A stretch of 64,000 nt of DNA from Nostoc sp. UHCC 0302 (GCF_038096175.1 NZ_CP151099.1:2482501-2546500), one strand, 5' to 3'; counted from the first letter of the stretch, positions 21,101-29,807 are shown. Notes: generated by a model from the letters alone, not told the origin. Translations and numbers: made by a program.

Positions 21101-22352
21101 GTTCTTCAGACAAAATTAAATGTGCATAGGAGCCTTGATTCGCTAAGCTATTAATAGCAGCTACTCTTTTTGTTAGCCCTGGAGTCAAAAACCAAGGTCT
21201 GGACTCAGTAGCAACGTAGAAAGGGCTATCTTGCCAAATTTCTGGCTGTTTTGGGCTAGTCCACTCTGGTGTTGCAGGGATATAGCGGTTGTAAAGGCAA
21301 AAAGCAGTTTTAATTAAGCTGGCGATTCCCGATGCAATATGGGTATGTCCAAAATTCGTCTTAACACTGCCAATTGCACAGCTTAATTCTGTGTCAGGAA
21401 TTCGATAGGCTTGGATTAAACCCTGAATTTCTGCCTCATCTTGGTGTTCAACCCCACTCGCAAAAACCTCTAAGTAGCCGATATCTGCGGGACTAACTCC
21501 TGCTTTCTCAAAAGCTTTCTGGCAAGTTTGTCTAACTAATTCGGCTGGGGTGGCTACAGTTTCTTGGATTAAACTAACCGCGTCAATCACTGCATAGATG
21601 CGGTTTTGGTCGTGCTTAGCTTTTTCATATCGCTTTAAAACTACAGCCCCGGCTCCTTCGCCAACGATTGAGCCACTGGCATTATAGTCATAGCTAAGGG
21701 TAAAATTACCCGTTTGAGTATTGGCGCTTGAACTAACAGAGTCAATTCCACCAGCAAAATCTACTGCGCTGACAACAACTGCATCTACTGGCCCAACAGT
21801 GAGCAGCATTTTCGCTGTCTCTAATGCCTCGAAAACGGAATTCTCTTCAAGATTTACAGTAAAGTTAGGGCCGGAAATATTCCATAAAGTAGCAATCTTT
21901 TGGAAAACAGCATTTGTTTTCTCACTAGGGCTGTTGTCATAACCTATAACTGCATTTAAATTACTATCCAACTCATAATTTTGCTTTTCTTTAATAGCAG
22001 TAACTATAGCTACATTTTGTTTTTTGTCTAAACTTGCATCTTTTAATGCATTATCAATTACCTTAAGTAAAAGTAACTGTTTAGGGTCATGTTTATCTAA
22101 GTCATTGGGCGGGATTTTGAAACGAAAGGCATCGATTTCAAATTCCTGAATGTAAGCTCCCAATGGCGCTTGATGATTGTGAGAATTCTGTCCTTCCAAT
22201 ATTGGCTGCTTTTGCTGTATGCCTTGACATCTTGTAGAAGGAACGGGAATAAAATGTTGAGTTGCCTCGTAAATACTACGCTCAAAGTTATCCAATCCAT
22301 AACTAGTACCAAAAAAAGCGTCTATGCCTACAATTGCCAGTTTGACAGTCAT
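18186..22352 (-). CDS. HglC/PfaC-like protein: Cys-less KS (CLF-like)-AT-tandem FabA-type DH (1388 aa)
   Basis: The KS-fold region (1-430) has lost its catalytic cysteine: the usual DxACSSSL segment reads NLEENSVFEAL, and the EAHGTG histidine segment reads EVFASGV. GSVKTNFGHT is kept. It should therefore act as a chain-length factor or decarboxylase rather than a condensing enzyme. An AT-like region follows (about 560-880) with the nucleophile motif GYSMGEG near 636. The C-terminal third holds two FabA-type hot-dog domains: the first from about 1030 (LPNPPYLFVSRVTKI), the second near 1278 (CHFQNDPTMPGSL). Together they would dehydrate 3-hydroxyacyl-ACP and possibly isomerise the double bond. 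This is the layout of PUFA-synthase PfaB/PfaC and hgl proteins. It would pair with the KS of the 25025-29089 protein. The next gene upstream is 35 bases away. Confidence 0.9.
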   Translation of the reverse strand: MTVKLAIVGIDAFFGTSYGLDNFERSIYEATQHFIPVPSTRCQGIQQKQPILEGQNSHNHQAPLGAYIQEFEIDAFRFKIPPNDLDKHDPKQLLLLKVIDNALKDASLDKKQNVAIVTAIKEKQNYELDSNLNAVIGYDNSPSEKTNAVFQKIATLWNISGPNFTVNLEENSVFEALETAKMLLTVGPVDAVVVSAVDFAGGIDSVSSSANTQTGNFTLSYDYNASGSIVGEGAGAVVLKRYEKAKHDQNRIYAVIDAVSLIQETVATPAELVRQTCQKAFEKAGVSPADIGYLEVFASGVEHQDEAEIQGLIQAYRIPDTELSCAIGSVKTNFGHTHIASGIASLIKTAFCLYNRYIPATPEWTSPKQPEIWQDSPFYVATESRPWFLTPGLTKRVAAINSLANQGSYAHLILSEEPSQQERSNKYLEQSPLYLFPIAANDQSALLDKLDALEQRIKNSSSFSTIASQTFAAFQSNSQAIYALAIVGHNQEELLREIQRGRQGIPNAFTQGKEWKSPSGSYFTANPLGKKGTVAFVYPGALNSYIGMGQKLFQLFPKIYERAAKFVSNPSLFLREKQLYPRSLNKLSKRQLEDLETNLLNDALAMQVSGTGFSVLLTHILREYFQVQPQAAFGYSMGEGTMLYALNVWTSGEDVSKFVHSSELFKSRLVGAKNTVRDAWKLTQNANNEGESVWTSYVVMAPVSAVISCLEQEKRVYLTNINTPTEVVIAGEPQACLRVIEALNCDSFRSPADMVLHCELMASEYNDLIRLNTSPAQNVSGINFYSSANYNLIPLDKESLAHNISRGFCQPVDFPRLINRVHEDGAKIFIEIGPGNTCSRWITDNLKQKEHTTLSINRRGADDYATIVKALAQLVSHRVSLDLSPLYSPIEESESKKKSLLKTITLERYPLITKNVVARSESLNIVSLSASHLQLQQKQLSLVGAEKGQTSVTVTSDVYPVNYSSKLAGTVEKQRDFYDRDSSKISVRRKPENVVYDEVDVLEFAKGTVSKVLGKDFEVIDPYPRRVRLPNPPYLFVSRVTKIAGERGEYNTGFIETEYDFPQDAWYSVDGHIPLGIYEESAQGFLLLLGYLGTDFENQGQRSFRLLDLTATFVSEQPEDIKTVRYTVKINSFVRTNYNLIVFFTCECFVNDKLFLKVSGGCAGLFSDEELEQGQGIIASARDEKLKSLIKKQTFDALLPCEKSNFNWQDLLYLSQGDIVACFGDRYQQNGLNSSLRLPPQKLLMIDKILSVDPKGGAAGLGLVTAQKSVEPDDWYFLCHFQNDPTMPGSLMVEGCSQLLQFYLLYLGLQTNTVDARFQLIPERPQIVRFRGQVTPTSAILSYRLEVIEIGLTPKPYIVANVDVFFRDKTIAYVKNLGWQLTERHENT

Positions 22353-22387
22353 TTACATCTCCTTATATATCAATCAAATATTGTTAA

Positions 22388-24154
22388 TTAATTAATAACG
22401 GTTGAGTTTTCTATTTCTGTACAAGAATTCTTTAAGAAGAGAACATTAAGCCGTTCACTTGTAGTAACCTGCATTTGTGATATCTGAAGGTATACTTGCC
22501 CTTGAGCATCATGGGCTGTGGCGTTGGCATACACATTCGCTTCACTTTTTGAGTAAATTTCTACAGAAATATAAAATTCTTGGTCGAAGGGAATTGGTCG
22601 GAACTGTTCTAGATTTTTAACCTGCAAGGGCAAGCTGCCTAACTTATAAAAATGTCTCACCCAAACTAATAAGCACTGAAACAAAATATCAGCTGTGTAA
22701 GGATTGAATGTTTGTAAGAGAAATTGTCCTTGTTTCTCTGCTTCAAGTTTGTTTAAGTAACATTGAGCAGTCATTTTTTCAGGAGTGATGTTGATAATTC
22801 TCTTTAATCCCTGAAAAATTGGTCTATGAAATAATGTTCCATTTTCATAAGGCAATAGATTTAATGTGGCTGGGTCTTGGCTCAAGGTAAATGTTTTATA
22901 AGTATCCGCTAAGGGAATTACCCGCACAATTTTTATCTGAGTACTGTAATGATAGTGAGGGATGCCTTTAGTGCTTTCACTCCATAGTATTGCCTCAAAA
23001 GTGATTTCCCCAGAGTCGGATTTATTGATTTCCTTTAAATCCAAAAAATATTTTTTTGCGAGAGTGTCGTCGAAAATAATTCCCTTGAGAACTTTATAAT
23101 TACTACAACTTAAAAAGTGATAGCCGGGGTAGAGTTGCTCACAAATATTAGCTATCCAAGCTATACTACACATAGCTGGTAAAACAGGATTACCACCAAT
23201 TACGTGATCGTAAACAAATGGGTTACCTGCTAATGTTAATTGGCGGCGAAGACGAAAAGAACGTAATTCTGGATTTAGCTGCTTTGGTTGCGCCACAATA
23301 GGACTGCTCATTACTAATATTTGTGCAGCTTTATTGTGAGAATATGTTAATTCATCAACTAACATTTGAGCGCCTACTTCCAGAGGAATGAGATCCATAT
23401 TCAGGTCGTCAAAGAATTTCTTTAATTGGGGGGTAACCATACCACCATCCCAAGGCCCCCAACCAATAGAAACTACACGACAAGAAGGATATTTACGCTG
23501 AAGTAAACAGGCTGTTTTATTGAGGATTTCGTTGGCTAGTGCATAATCTGACTGACCAGGATTGCCATAAAAAGCCACAAAAGAAGAAAATAGAACAATG
23601 AAATCTAACTCAGCTATTTCTACAGAACTTAGTAAGCTTTCTAAACCTTCAGCTTTGGCACTATAAACGGTTTCAAAATCCTGCTCTGTTTTGTTTTCAA
23701 TTAATTTATCAGCTAAGTTGCCAGCGCCATGAATAATTCCGGTAATTTTCCCTAATCGCTGAACAATTGGTGCTAACTCTGCCTGTAAAGCAGAAGAGTT
23801 AGTGATGTCTATACTAAGATATTCTGCCTGTCCTCCTGCTTGTTGAATTGTAGAGATGGTTGTAGTAATTTCTCGTTGAGCTAATAGAGAGTTGAATACT
23901 TTTTGAATTTTTGCTGGTGTTGGTTTATCACCTTGGGCAATTAAATTTTGCATAATTCGCTTTTTCAATTCAGCTTGCTCGTAGCAGTCTTGAGACCATT
24001 CCGGTTCGGTTTTAGCAAGTTGAGAGCGACCAAGTAAGATAAATTTACACTGATATTGCTGAGCTAATTTGATGGTACATTGTGCTGTAACCCCTCTTCC
24101 ACCACCGCTAACAAGAATAACGGATGATGAATTAATCTTAGTATTGCTGTTCAT
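22388..24154 (-). CDS. Ketoreductase-dehydratase protein, PfaA C-terminal/HglD-like (588 aa)
   Basis: The N-terminal half is the catalytic KR of a PUFA-type synthase: an NAD(P)H-binding GGGRGVTAQC loop near residue 20, ITGIIHGAGNLADK, and a Ser-Tyr-Asn set in FSSFVAFYGNPGQSDYALAN near 203. The C-terminal half is a hot-dog DH with the HxxxGxxxxP motif in DHVIGGNPVLP near 318, like the PS-DH domain that ends PfaA. It would reduce and dehydrate the beta-keto chain bound to the KS-AT-ACP protein. The gene directly downstream in the operon is 35 bases away. Upstream is the separate KR structural half, so the PfaA-like chain is split over three genes. Confidence 0.9.
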   Translation of the reverse strand: MNSNTKINSSSVILVSGGGRGVTAQCTIKLAQQYQCKFILLGRSQLAKTEPEWSQDCYEQAELKKRIMQNLIAQGDKPTPAKIQKVFNSLLAQREITTTISTIQQAGGQAEYLSIDITNSSALQAELAPIVQRLGKITGIIHGAGNLADKLIENKTEQDFETVYSAKAEGLESLLSSVEIAELDFIVLFSSFVAFYGNPGQSDYALANEILNKTACLLQRKYPSCRVVSIGWGPWDGGMVTPQLKKFFDDLNMDLIPLEVGAQMLVDELTYSHNKAAQILVMSSPIVAQPKQLNPELRSFRLRRQLTLAGNPFVYDHVIGGNPVLPAMCSIAWIANICEQLYPGYHFLSCSNYKVLKGIIFDDTLAKKYFLDLKEINKSDSGEITFEAILWSESTKGIPHYHYSTQIKIVRVIPLADTYKTFTLSQDPATLNLLPYENGTLFHRPIFQGLKRIINITPEKMTAQCYLNKLEAEKQGQFLLQTFNPYTADILFQCLLVWVRHFYKLGSLPLQVKNLEQFRPIPFDQEFYISVEIYSKSEANVYANATAHDAQGQVYLQISQMQVTTSERLNVLFLKNSCTEIENSTVIN

Positions 24155-24202
24155 GTTGCTTATTTTTTGTGTTCCAACACAGGGATTGAGATGAGCTTGA
24201 AA

Positions 24203-24264
24203 AACCGGGTTTCTATGGTTAAATATTTGTTCTGTGCCATGTATAACCTTGAAGAAACCCGGTT
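24203..24264. repeat. 12-bp perfect inverted repeat in the spacer between hgl/pfa-like genes
   Basis: AACCGGGTTTCT at 24203-24214 is exactly inverted by AGAAACCCGGTT at 24253-24264, with a 38-base spacer. It lies between the KR-half gene and the KR-DH gene. It could be an RNA hairpin or a dispersed repeat arm. Confidence 0.75.
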
Positions 24265-24285
24265 GTTGATTAACCCTGTGGATTA

Positions 24286-24972
24286 CTAGGCGATCGCTGC
24301 TGTTTCACACGCTAGAGTTACTCTTCCCTGGAAGTTATATGCAACTTCCGAAACTAGGGAATTAGGGTCGTACATTTCAGTTAAGATGGAGTCTGCCGCA
24401 GCTTCTACATTTAATTCAGGACTTAAATCGATCGCTCGGCAAAACACCCCATCCCACTCTAGATTCAGAGTTTTTGTTAGACCGAACAAACCACCACTAA
24501 TAGCACTAAAGTCAGCCTTTTCTCCTAGTCCAAACTCACCATCAAGACGAGCAACAGTCAAAAAACAACTACGTCCTGTGCGTGCGGCTTGATTGAGCGA
24601 TCGCTTTAAGTGTTTTGCTAAAAGAAATACACTCTTGAGGATGGATTTTTCTGATTTGGAATCACAAACTCTATAATCAGGATGTAGATGAATAAAAGCC
24701 CCAATCGTACCGTAAGTTTTCGAGATACTTGTCAGTTGCTGTTCCAACTGCTCTTCACTTAAATCTGCAAGTATAACGCGATGAACTCCTTGGGGTAGAG
24801 ATGGGCGCTCGATCATAATAGACTTAGGATAACTGAGAACAACTACCTGCCAACCTCGCTCACTCAACAGCTTAGCTAATCTATTAGTAATGAGGGAACC
24901 GTCATCGGTAATTAGGCAGGTAAGAGACTCAGGTAAAGGAAACTCCCAAAAATCAGGTGTAGGTAAAGGCAT
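24286..24972 (-). CDS. Stand-alone structural (non-catalytic) KR subdomain protein (228 aa)
   Basis: The protein has a Rossmann-like fold: an opening beta strand LTCLITDDG, RLAKLLSERGWQVVVLSYP, GAFIHLHPDYRV, and a later FLTVARLDGEFGLGE segment. It matches the first, non-catalytic half of the KR region in PfaA and hgl proteins. There is no glycine-rich NADPH loop and no Tyr-Lys catalytic pair. It probably associates with the catalytic KR made from the next gene, giving a complete two-part KR. It sits between the KS-AT-ACP gene (52 bases) and the KR-DH gene (131 bases, with an inverted repeat). The start at 24972 gives a natural N-terminus (MPLPTPDFWEFPLPESL). Confidence 0.82.
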   Translation of the reverse strand: MPLPTPDFWEFPLPESLTCLITDDGSLITNRLAKLLSERGWQVVVLSYPKSIMIERPSLPQGVHRVILADLSEEQLEQQLTSISKTYGTIGAFIHLHPDYRVCDSKSEKSILKSVFLLAKHLKRSLNQAARTGRSCFLTVARLDGEFGLGEKADFSAISGGLFGLTKTLNLEWDGVFCRAIDLSPELNVEAAADSILTEMYDPNSLVSEVAYNFQGRVTLACETAAIA

Positions 24973-25024
24973 AAGTTTGACCAGACAGCGCCGAATGTGA
25001 TGATCTATTACAGATTGCTGGTTA

Positions 25025-28000
25025 TCAGACTGCGCTGAGGCATTTTTTTTTAGCCTCTCCTATTTTTGTTGCCAAGTACTCACTAATCTTGCCAATTGTG
25101 CGCTGTTCTCCCAGTTCCTCTGGACTCAACTTGGGCAAGTTGGGGAATAAATCTTGCATTGCACCGATGATTTCAGCCCGTTTGATAGAGTCAATACCCA
25201 AATCTGCCTCCAAGTGCATATCTGGCTCTAACATCTCTGCTGGATAGCCTGTCTTATCACTAATCACACTCAACAGGGACTCACTGATAGAACTGTCATA
25301 GGTAGATGCTTCTACAGATGGAGTTTCTTGCGTGGTGGGCAGTACAGTCGGCAGGGTGTTGGTTATTTGTGGCTCGCTCACGGGTGCGGCAGGAGCCTGT
25401 TCTACTACAGGTGTCTGAGTCACAACTGGAGCAGGCTGTGGCTGGGCAATTGGTACGGTAAATGCCAAGGTATTGGCAACAGTCTGTTGCTTAGGTTCTA
25501 CTACAGGTATCTGAGTCGCAACTGGAGTAGTTGGTAGTTCAGCAACTGGGGTTGTGGCAGCAGTTGCAACTAAGTTAGCTAGAATCTCGTTAGTTAGTGT
25601 ATTTTCTGAAGCCAATTCCACTAACTGCTGCTTGGTTTGAGGGCTTCCTAACAACAACCGATATTGTTGCTGCATCAGTTGGAAAAAGGATTGCGAAGAT
25701 TCTGCCTGACTCTTGAGATATTGCTCGTGTACCCGCAGAATTTCTGACTGATGGTTGCAAAACTGTGTCAGGAGTTTCTCTAAATAGTTACCTACAGCAG
25801 GAAAAGCGTTATATGGGGGTTGGGAAATAGGTTGCATCATCTCTTTGGTGTCAATGTAAGGAACAATAATGGATGAATCTGGTGTAAAAGCGTTCTCAGT
25901 TAGCGGATTTTCAGATGTCACAGATATAAATTGAGTTGGAATCTCATCTGTGTTTACAGTTATCGTTTCCGGTAAAGTGACATCTAGGGTGACATTTGTC
26001 AGTTCTGGTAAATTGGCATCTATGGTGACATTTGTATGTTCCGGTTGAGTAACATTTATGGTGACATTTGTCGCCTCCGGTAAAGTGACAGTTATATCTG
26101 CGGGTGAAATCAGTTGAGCAGAAGTGGCAGTTTCAGGTTGATTTACAACCTTAGACTCTATTTGGTGACCATCCTGCAATGCTTTTTCAAAAGCTGCTTT
26201 TGTTTTCTCGCTGACATAGTTACTGCCTTTGAGGGTGATATTCACCTTGTTTTTAGCAACTTCGGTTGTTTGCACTTCCACCTGATAGGGATCAAGGTTT
26301 TGTAAAGCTAAACCAGCTACACGTAGTTGCATAACTGCCTGCCGCATCTGGAAGTCGCTATCCTTTTCCCGGCTGGGATTTAAGGCTATAGCTAGATGAG
26401 GGCGATCGCCAAGGGTAGCTTTAACAAAGTTAGTCAGGATTTGTCTGGGGCCAATTTCTACAAAGCAATAACCACCAGCAGCATAGATATTCTCTATTTC
26501 TTGCTCAAAGAGTACTGATTTCAGAAGATGCCCTTCTAAGGTTTGTTGAATGGCTTCCGGCTCAGTTGAGTAAGGTGTGGCGGTTGTGTTGGAATATACA
26601 GGTATTTTGGGAGTATGGAAAGCGATCGCCTTCACAGCTTCCGCAAAGGGTTGGCTAGCATGACTGACGAACTTACTGTGGAATGCTGCGGATACGGGGA
26701 GCGGGGTAACTGAATAACCGCGCTTGCTCAGTATTTGTTCTACGGCAGCAATTTCTGGCTTTGCCCCTGATAGCACAACCTGACTGGGTGAATTCAAGTT
26801 GGCAATATTGATATGAGATAGACCCTTAATAATTTCTGGGATTTGTCGAATCTCCCCATTCACAGCCAGCATACTTCCGGCATCACAATCAGCACCATTT
26901 TTAGGGGTACTCATTGCTTGTCCTCTAGCTTTCACTAGGTAGAAGTAATCTGCGTCATTCAACACGCCAGCAGCCCAGAGAGCCGTTAATTCTCCAAAAC
27001 TATGCCCTGCGGCAAAATCTGCTTTGAAGCCTGCTTGTTGCAGAATTTTGTACAAACCTGCACTAAAAGCGCCGATAGCTGGTTGAGCATTTTCAGTCCG
27101 CTGTAAAGCTGCAATCTGGCTAGCCTTTTGCTCACTATCAAATGTCGGGTTGGGGAAAACAACTTGAGAAAGTGGTTGTAGACCATCTTGAATGAACAGG
27201 TCATCCAGAGAATTGTAGGCTTGACGCAGGGGCGGGAAGTTTATGGCTAGCTTAGTACCCATATTCAAATATTGCGAACCCTGGCCTGGAAACAAAGCCA
27301 CCACTTTACCTTCGAGAGATATACCTAATTTGCGGTAGTAGACTCCACGAGGGTGTTCCCAAGTTGCTGCTTGCGGTTGTTTTTGCAGTTGCTTAATCGC
27401 AATTTGGAGTAATTCACCAGCCTCAGTTTGAGATACAGCAACAAAACCGACTCTGGCAGCGTTAAGAGGAATATCCGAAGCTTTACTGGAGTTAATTAGT
27501 TCTCTATAGTATTGGTGACCAGTTGCAGATTCTAACTGTGATTTGGCATCCTCACACTTAACTAACAATTGCTCTGGAGTATCTGCCCAAAGTAGGACTG
27601 ATTGCGGAGTGTTGTGCAAACGATAAGCAGAGCTTTGTTCTTTGTTATATTCTTCTAAGACTACATGATAATTTGTGCCACCAAATCCAAATGAACTCAC
27701 GCCAGCGCGTCTTGGTGTGTCTGCGTCGGGTTGCAGCCAGGGTCTGACATCTGTGTTCAGGTAAAAAGGAGAATTTTCAATCCCAAACTTGGGGTTCGGA
27801 TTAGTAACGTTAATAGTTGGTGGTAGTACTTTGTGATGTAGAGCTAGCGCTGTTTTAATTAAACTCGCCGCCCCCGCAGCTGCCTTGGTATGTCCAATCT
27901 GAGATTTGACACTTCCTAAAGCAACGTGCTGTTTTTGGGGGTTGTTCTCGCTGAAAACTTCTTTTAAGGCAGTGAACTCACACAAATCACCTACAGGGGT

Positions 28001-29089
28001 TCCTGTACCGTGCGCTTCAATCAGTCCAATACTTGCGGGAGAAAAACCTGCATCTTCATAAGCGCGGTGTAATGTCCTGGTTTGTCCTTCTGGGCGCGGT
28101 GCGTAGATGCTTTTATATTTACCATCACTACCTGTACCCATACCTCGGATGACTGCATAAATGCGATCGCCATCACGTTCTGCATCCTCAAGGCGCTTCA
28201 GTACCAACATCCCGATGCCTTCACCAACCATCATCCCATCAGACTCAGCATCAAAAGGATTCAAATAATCTTTTTTAGATGAGGCGGGTGTTTTGCTAAA
28301 ACACATATAGTTGAAGATTGAGTTATCAGTCTCTACCCCGCCTGTAATCATCATGTCGGTGCGACGTTCAATCAACTCGCTAATCGACATCTTCAAAGCG
28401 GTGAGGGAACTGGCACAAGCTGCATCAACAACGCAGTTCATTCCTCCCAAATCCAGACGGTTGGCAATCCGTCCCGAAACTACGTTGGCAAGCCAACCAG
28501 GGAAGGAATTCTCTTCCCAACCCACATAAGCCAGCTTCATCTTCTCGATGACTTTCTGGGTATCTTCTCCGGACATCCCACTACTTTTAAGAACTTTTTC
28601 CCAAACGGGATATTGCAAGCGGGTAGTCAATGGGACGATTAATTGCATACATCCGCCGATGACACCCAAGACTACACCGGTGCGATCGCGAATCTTTTGG
28701 TAAACATCGGGGTTCAAGTTTCTCGATTCCCCGTACCCTGCATCTTCCATTGCGGCTTTTGCCACAACCAGCGAGAGTAATTGAGCAATATCAGTCACTT
28801 CCAAAATATTAGGAGGCAGCCCAAACTCTAGGGGATTAAAATCGATGTCTGGGATGAATCCCCCGCGTTTACAATAGGTTTTATCAGGAGCTGTTGGATC
28901 TGGGTCGTAGTAGTCATCTATATTCCAGCGGGACGCGGGAATATCAGAGATACAATCAACTTTGCCAACAATATTATTCCAATATTCCTGTAAGTTTTTA
29001 GCTTTAGGAAATAATGCAGACATCCCGATAATGGCAATTGGAACTCGTTGCAATTGACTATGCAATTGCTCTTGACTTGAATCATCCAT
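25025..29089 (-). CDS. HglE/PfaA-like KS-AT-ACP polyketide/fatty-acid synthase (1354 aa)
   Basis: This is the first gene of the locus in transcription order. The KS (about 15-470) has its cysteine near 223 in DAACASSL, plus EAHGTGTPVGD and GSVKSQIGHTKAAAG, all typical of PUFA- and hgl-type KS. The AT (about 600-900) has GHSFGELTALW near 693 and AAFHSKFV. A linker near residues 1000-1045 carries about four 12-residue repeats of the form NVTIDVTLPEHT, then a Pro/Thr/Val-rich stretch. A single ACP has its serine in LGIDSIKRAE near 1300. PfaA proteins usually carry several tandem ACPs, so one is notable. The frame opens earlier with a TTG at 29155, but the ATG at 29089 (MDDSSQEQL) is preferred because family homology begins just after it. 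It should prime and elongate the chain with the 18186-22352 protein. Confidence 0.93.
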   Translation of the reverse strand: MDDSSQEQLHSQLQRVPIAIIGMSALFPKAKNLQEYWNNIVGKVDCISDIPASRWNIDDYYDPDPTAPDKTYCKRGGFIPDIDFNPLEFGLPPNILEVTDIAQLLSLVVAKAAMEDAGYGESRNLNPDVYQKIRDRTGVVLGVIGGCMQLIVPLTTRLQYPVWEKVLKSSGMSGEDTQKVIEKMKLAYVGWEENSFPGWLANVVSGRIANRLDLGGMNCVVDAACASSLTALKMSISELIERRTDMMITGGVETDNSIFNYMCFSKTPASSKKDYLNPFDAESDGMMVGEGIGMLVLKRLEDAERDGDRIYAVIRGMGTGSDGKYKSIYAPRPEGQTRTLHRAYEDAGFSPASIGLIEAHGTGTPVGDLCEFTALKEVFSENNPQKQHVALGSVKSQIGHTKAAAGAASLIKTALALHHKVLPPTINVTNPNPKFGIENSPFYLNTDVRPWLQPDADTPRRAGVSSFGFGGTNYHVVLEEYNKEQSSAYRLHNTPQSVLLWADTPEQLLVKCEDAKSQLESATGHQYYRELINSSKASDIPLNAARVGFVAVSQTEAGELLQIAIKQLQKQPQAATWEHPRGVYYRKLGISLEGKVVALFPGQGSQYLNMGTKLAINFPPLRQAYNSLDDLFIQDGLQPLSQVVFPNPTFDSEQKASQIAALQRTENAQPAIGAFSAGLYKILQQAGFKADFAAGHSFGELTALWAAGVLNDADYFYLVKARGQAMSTPKNGADCDAGSMLAVNGEIRQIPEIIKGLSHINIANLNSPSQVVLSGAKPEIAAVEQILSKRGYSVTPLPVSAAFHSKFVSHASQPFAEAVKAIAFHTPKIPVYSNTTATPYSTEPEAIQQTLEGHLLKSVLFEQEIENIYAAGGYCFVEIGPRQILTNFVKATLGDRPHLAIALNPSREKDSDFQMRQAVMQLRVAGLALQNLDPYQVEVQTTEVAKNKVNITLKGSNYVSEKTKAAFEKALQDGHQIESKVVNQPETATSAQLISPADITVTLPEATNVTINVTQPEHTNVTIDANLPELTNVTLDVTLPETITVNTDEIPTQFISVTSENPLTENAFTPDSSIIVPYIDTKEMMQPISQPPYNAFPAVGNYLEKLLTQFCNHQSEILRVHEQYLKSQAESSQSFFQLMQQQYRLLLGSPQTKQQLVELASENTLTNEILANLVATAATTPVAELPTTPVATQIPVVEPKQQTVANTLAFTVPIAQPQPAPVVTQTPVVEQAPAAPVSEPQITNTLPTVLPTTQETPSVEASTYDSSISESLLSVISDKTGYPAEMLEPDMHLEADLGIDSIKRAEIIGAMQDLFPNLPKLSPEELGEQRTIGKISEYLATKIGEAKKKCLSAV

Positions 29090-29504
29090 ATTAGTTATTT
29101 CTTTTTCTAGAAAAGTATTTTGAGGCACTTTGATAAACTCAATTTGACATTTCAATTTGATTTAATAGCAACCATTAGGCAGGAATTTAGCAAACTTATG
29201 CAAAAAGAAAATGCTTGTGGCTGCATATCAATTGAGACTTTATCATTAGTTACTTATGCTATAAACAACAAAGTGTCAAGATATTTGTTGAACTTTTATA
29301 TTGTGCAAATGAATTCCTTTTAGCAGGCTATTTGGTAGTTATTTATTATTCAGAGCCTAGTTCCGGTTTTATGCAACTTTAAAAACAAAATCTTCTGGCT
29401 TAGCACGACTTAGCCCAGGGAATGAGTTTGGCAATGTAATAGTTGCGTTAGTATTATATTTGCTCTGTGTCTTTCTTTATTTTGAAAAGTTCTGATGGCT
29501 GCGG

Positions 29505-29700
29505 CTCGCCTTGGTGTCGCAAACAAGACTTGCTACCGCAAAGCTTTCGGCTTCGCAGTCCCCTATTCAGACTCACTCACCGCAAAGTGTCTACGCCGGA
29601 AGTCGGCGCTCAATGCCAGTGATGCTAACGCTTCTCTAGACCGGAGGCGAACGCTAACGCCCAAGTAGGGAAACCCGCCCAAGCGACTGGCTCAACTTTT
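29505..29700. repeat. Cluster of GC-rich palindromic (REP-like) repeats upstream of the PKS operon
   Basis: The 29156-29807 spacer has no convincing gene. Its second half is GC-rich and palindromic, for example GCAAAGCTTTCGGCTTCGC, GCCGGAAGTCGGCG and AGACCGGAGGCGAACGC. Short pieces like these recur elsewhere, for example at 43021-43090 and 52740-52830. The AT-rich first half (29156-29500) must contain the promoter of the KS-AT-ACP gene, but no clear boxes are visible. Confidence 0.65.
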
Positions 29701-29807
29701 CACTGTGCCTTGGTGGTTTAAAAGTAAATCTGATTAACCACTAAGCTACGAACGCACTAAGTAAAATTACGAGGAGACAGGATATAGGGGCTGAAAAGCA
29801 TAAAAAT

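Noticed and set aside
25955-26100. 36-bp direct repeats as a CRISPR array
   Set aside because: The units are contiguous, lack unique spacers and lie in frame within the HglE-like gene.
1-29089. Calling the locus the canonical heterocyst-glycolipid island
   Set aside because: The HglE/HglC/HglD/PfaD-like part fits, but hetN, hetI, hglB/hetM and a glycosyltransferase are not present, and the modular PKS genes do not belong to that island. A paralogous or hybrid locus is the safer reading.
4976-29089. Numerous 60-100-codon antisense frames across the PKS genes
   Set aside because: They lie opposite conserved PKS domains and show no protein features of their own.
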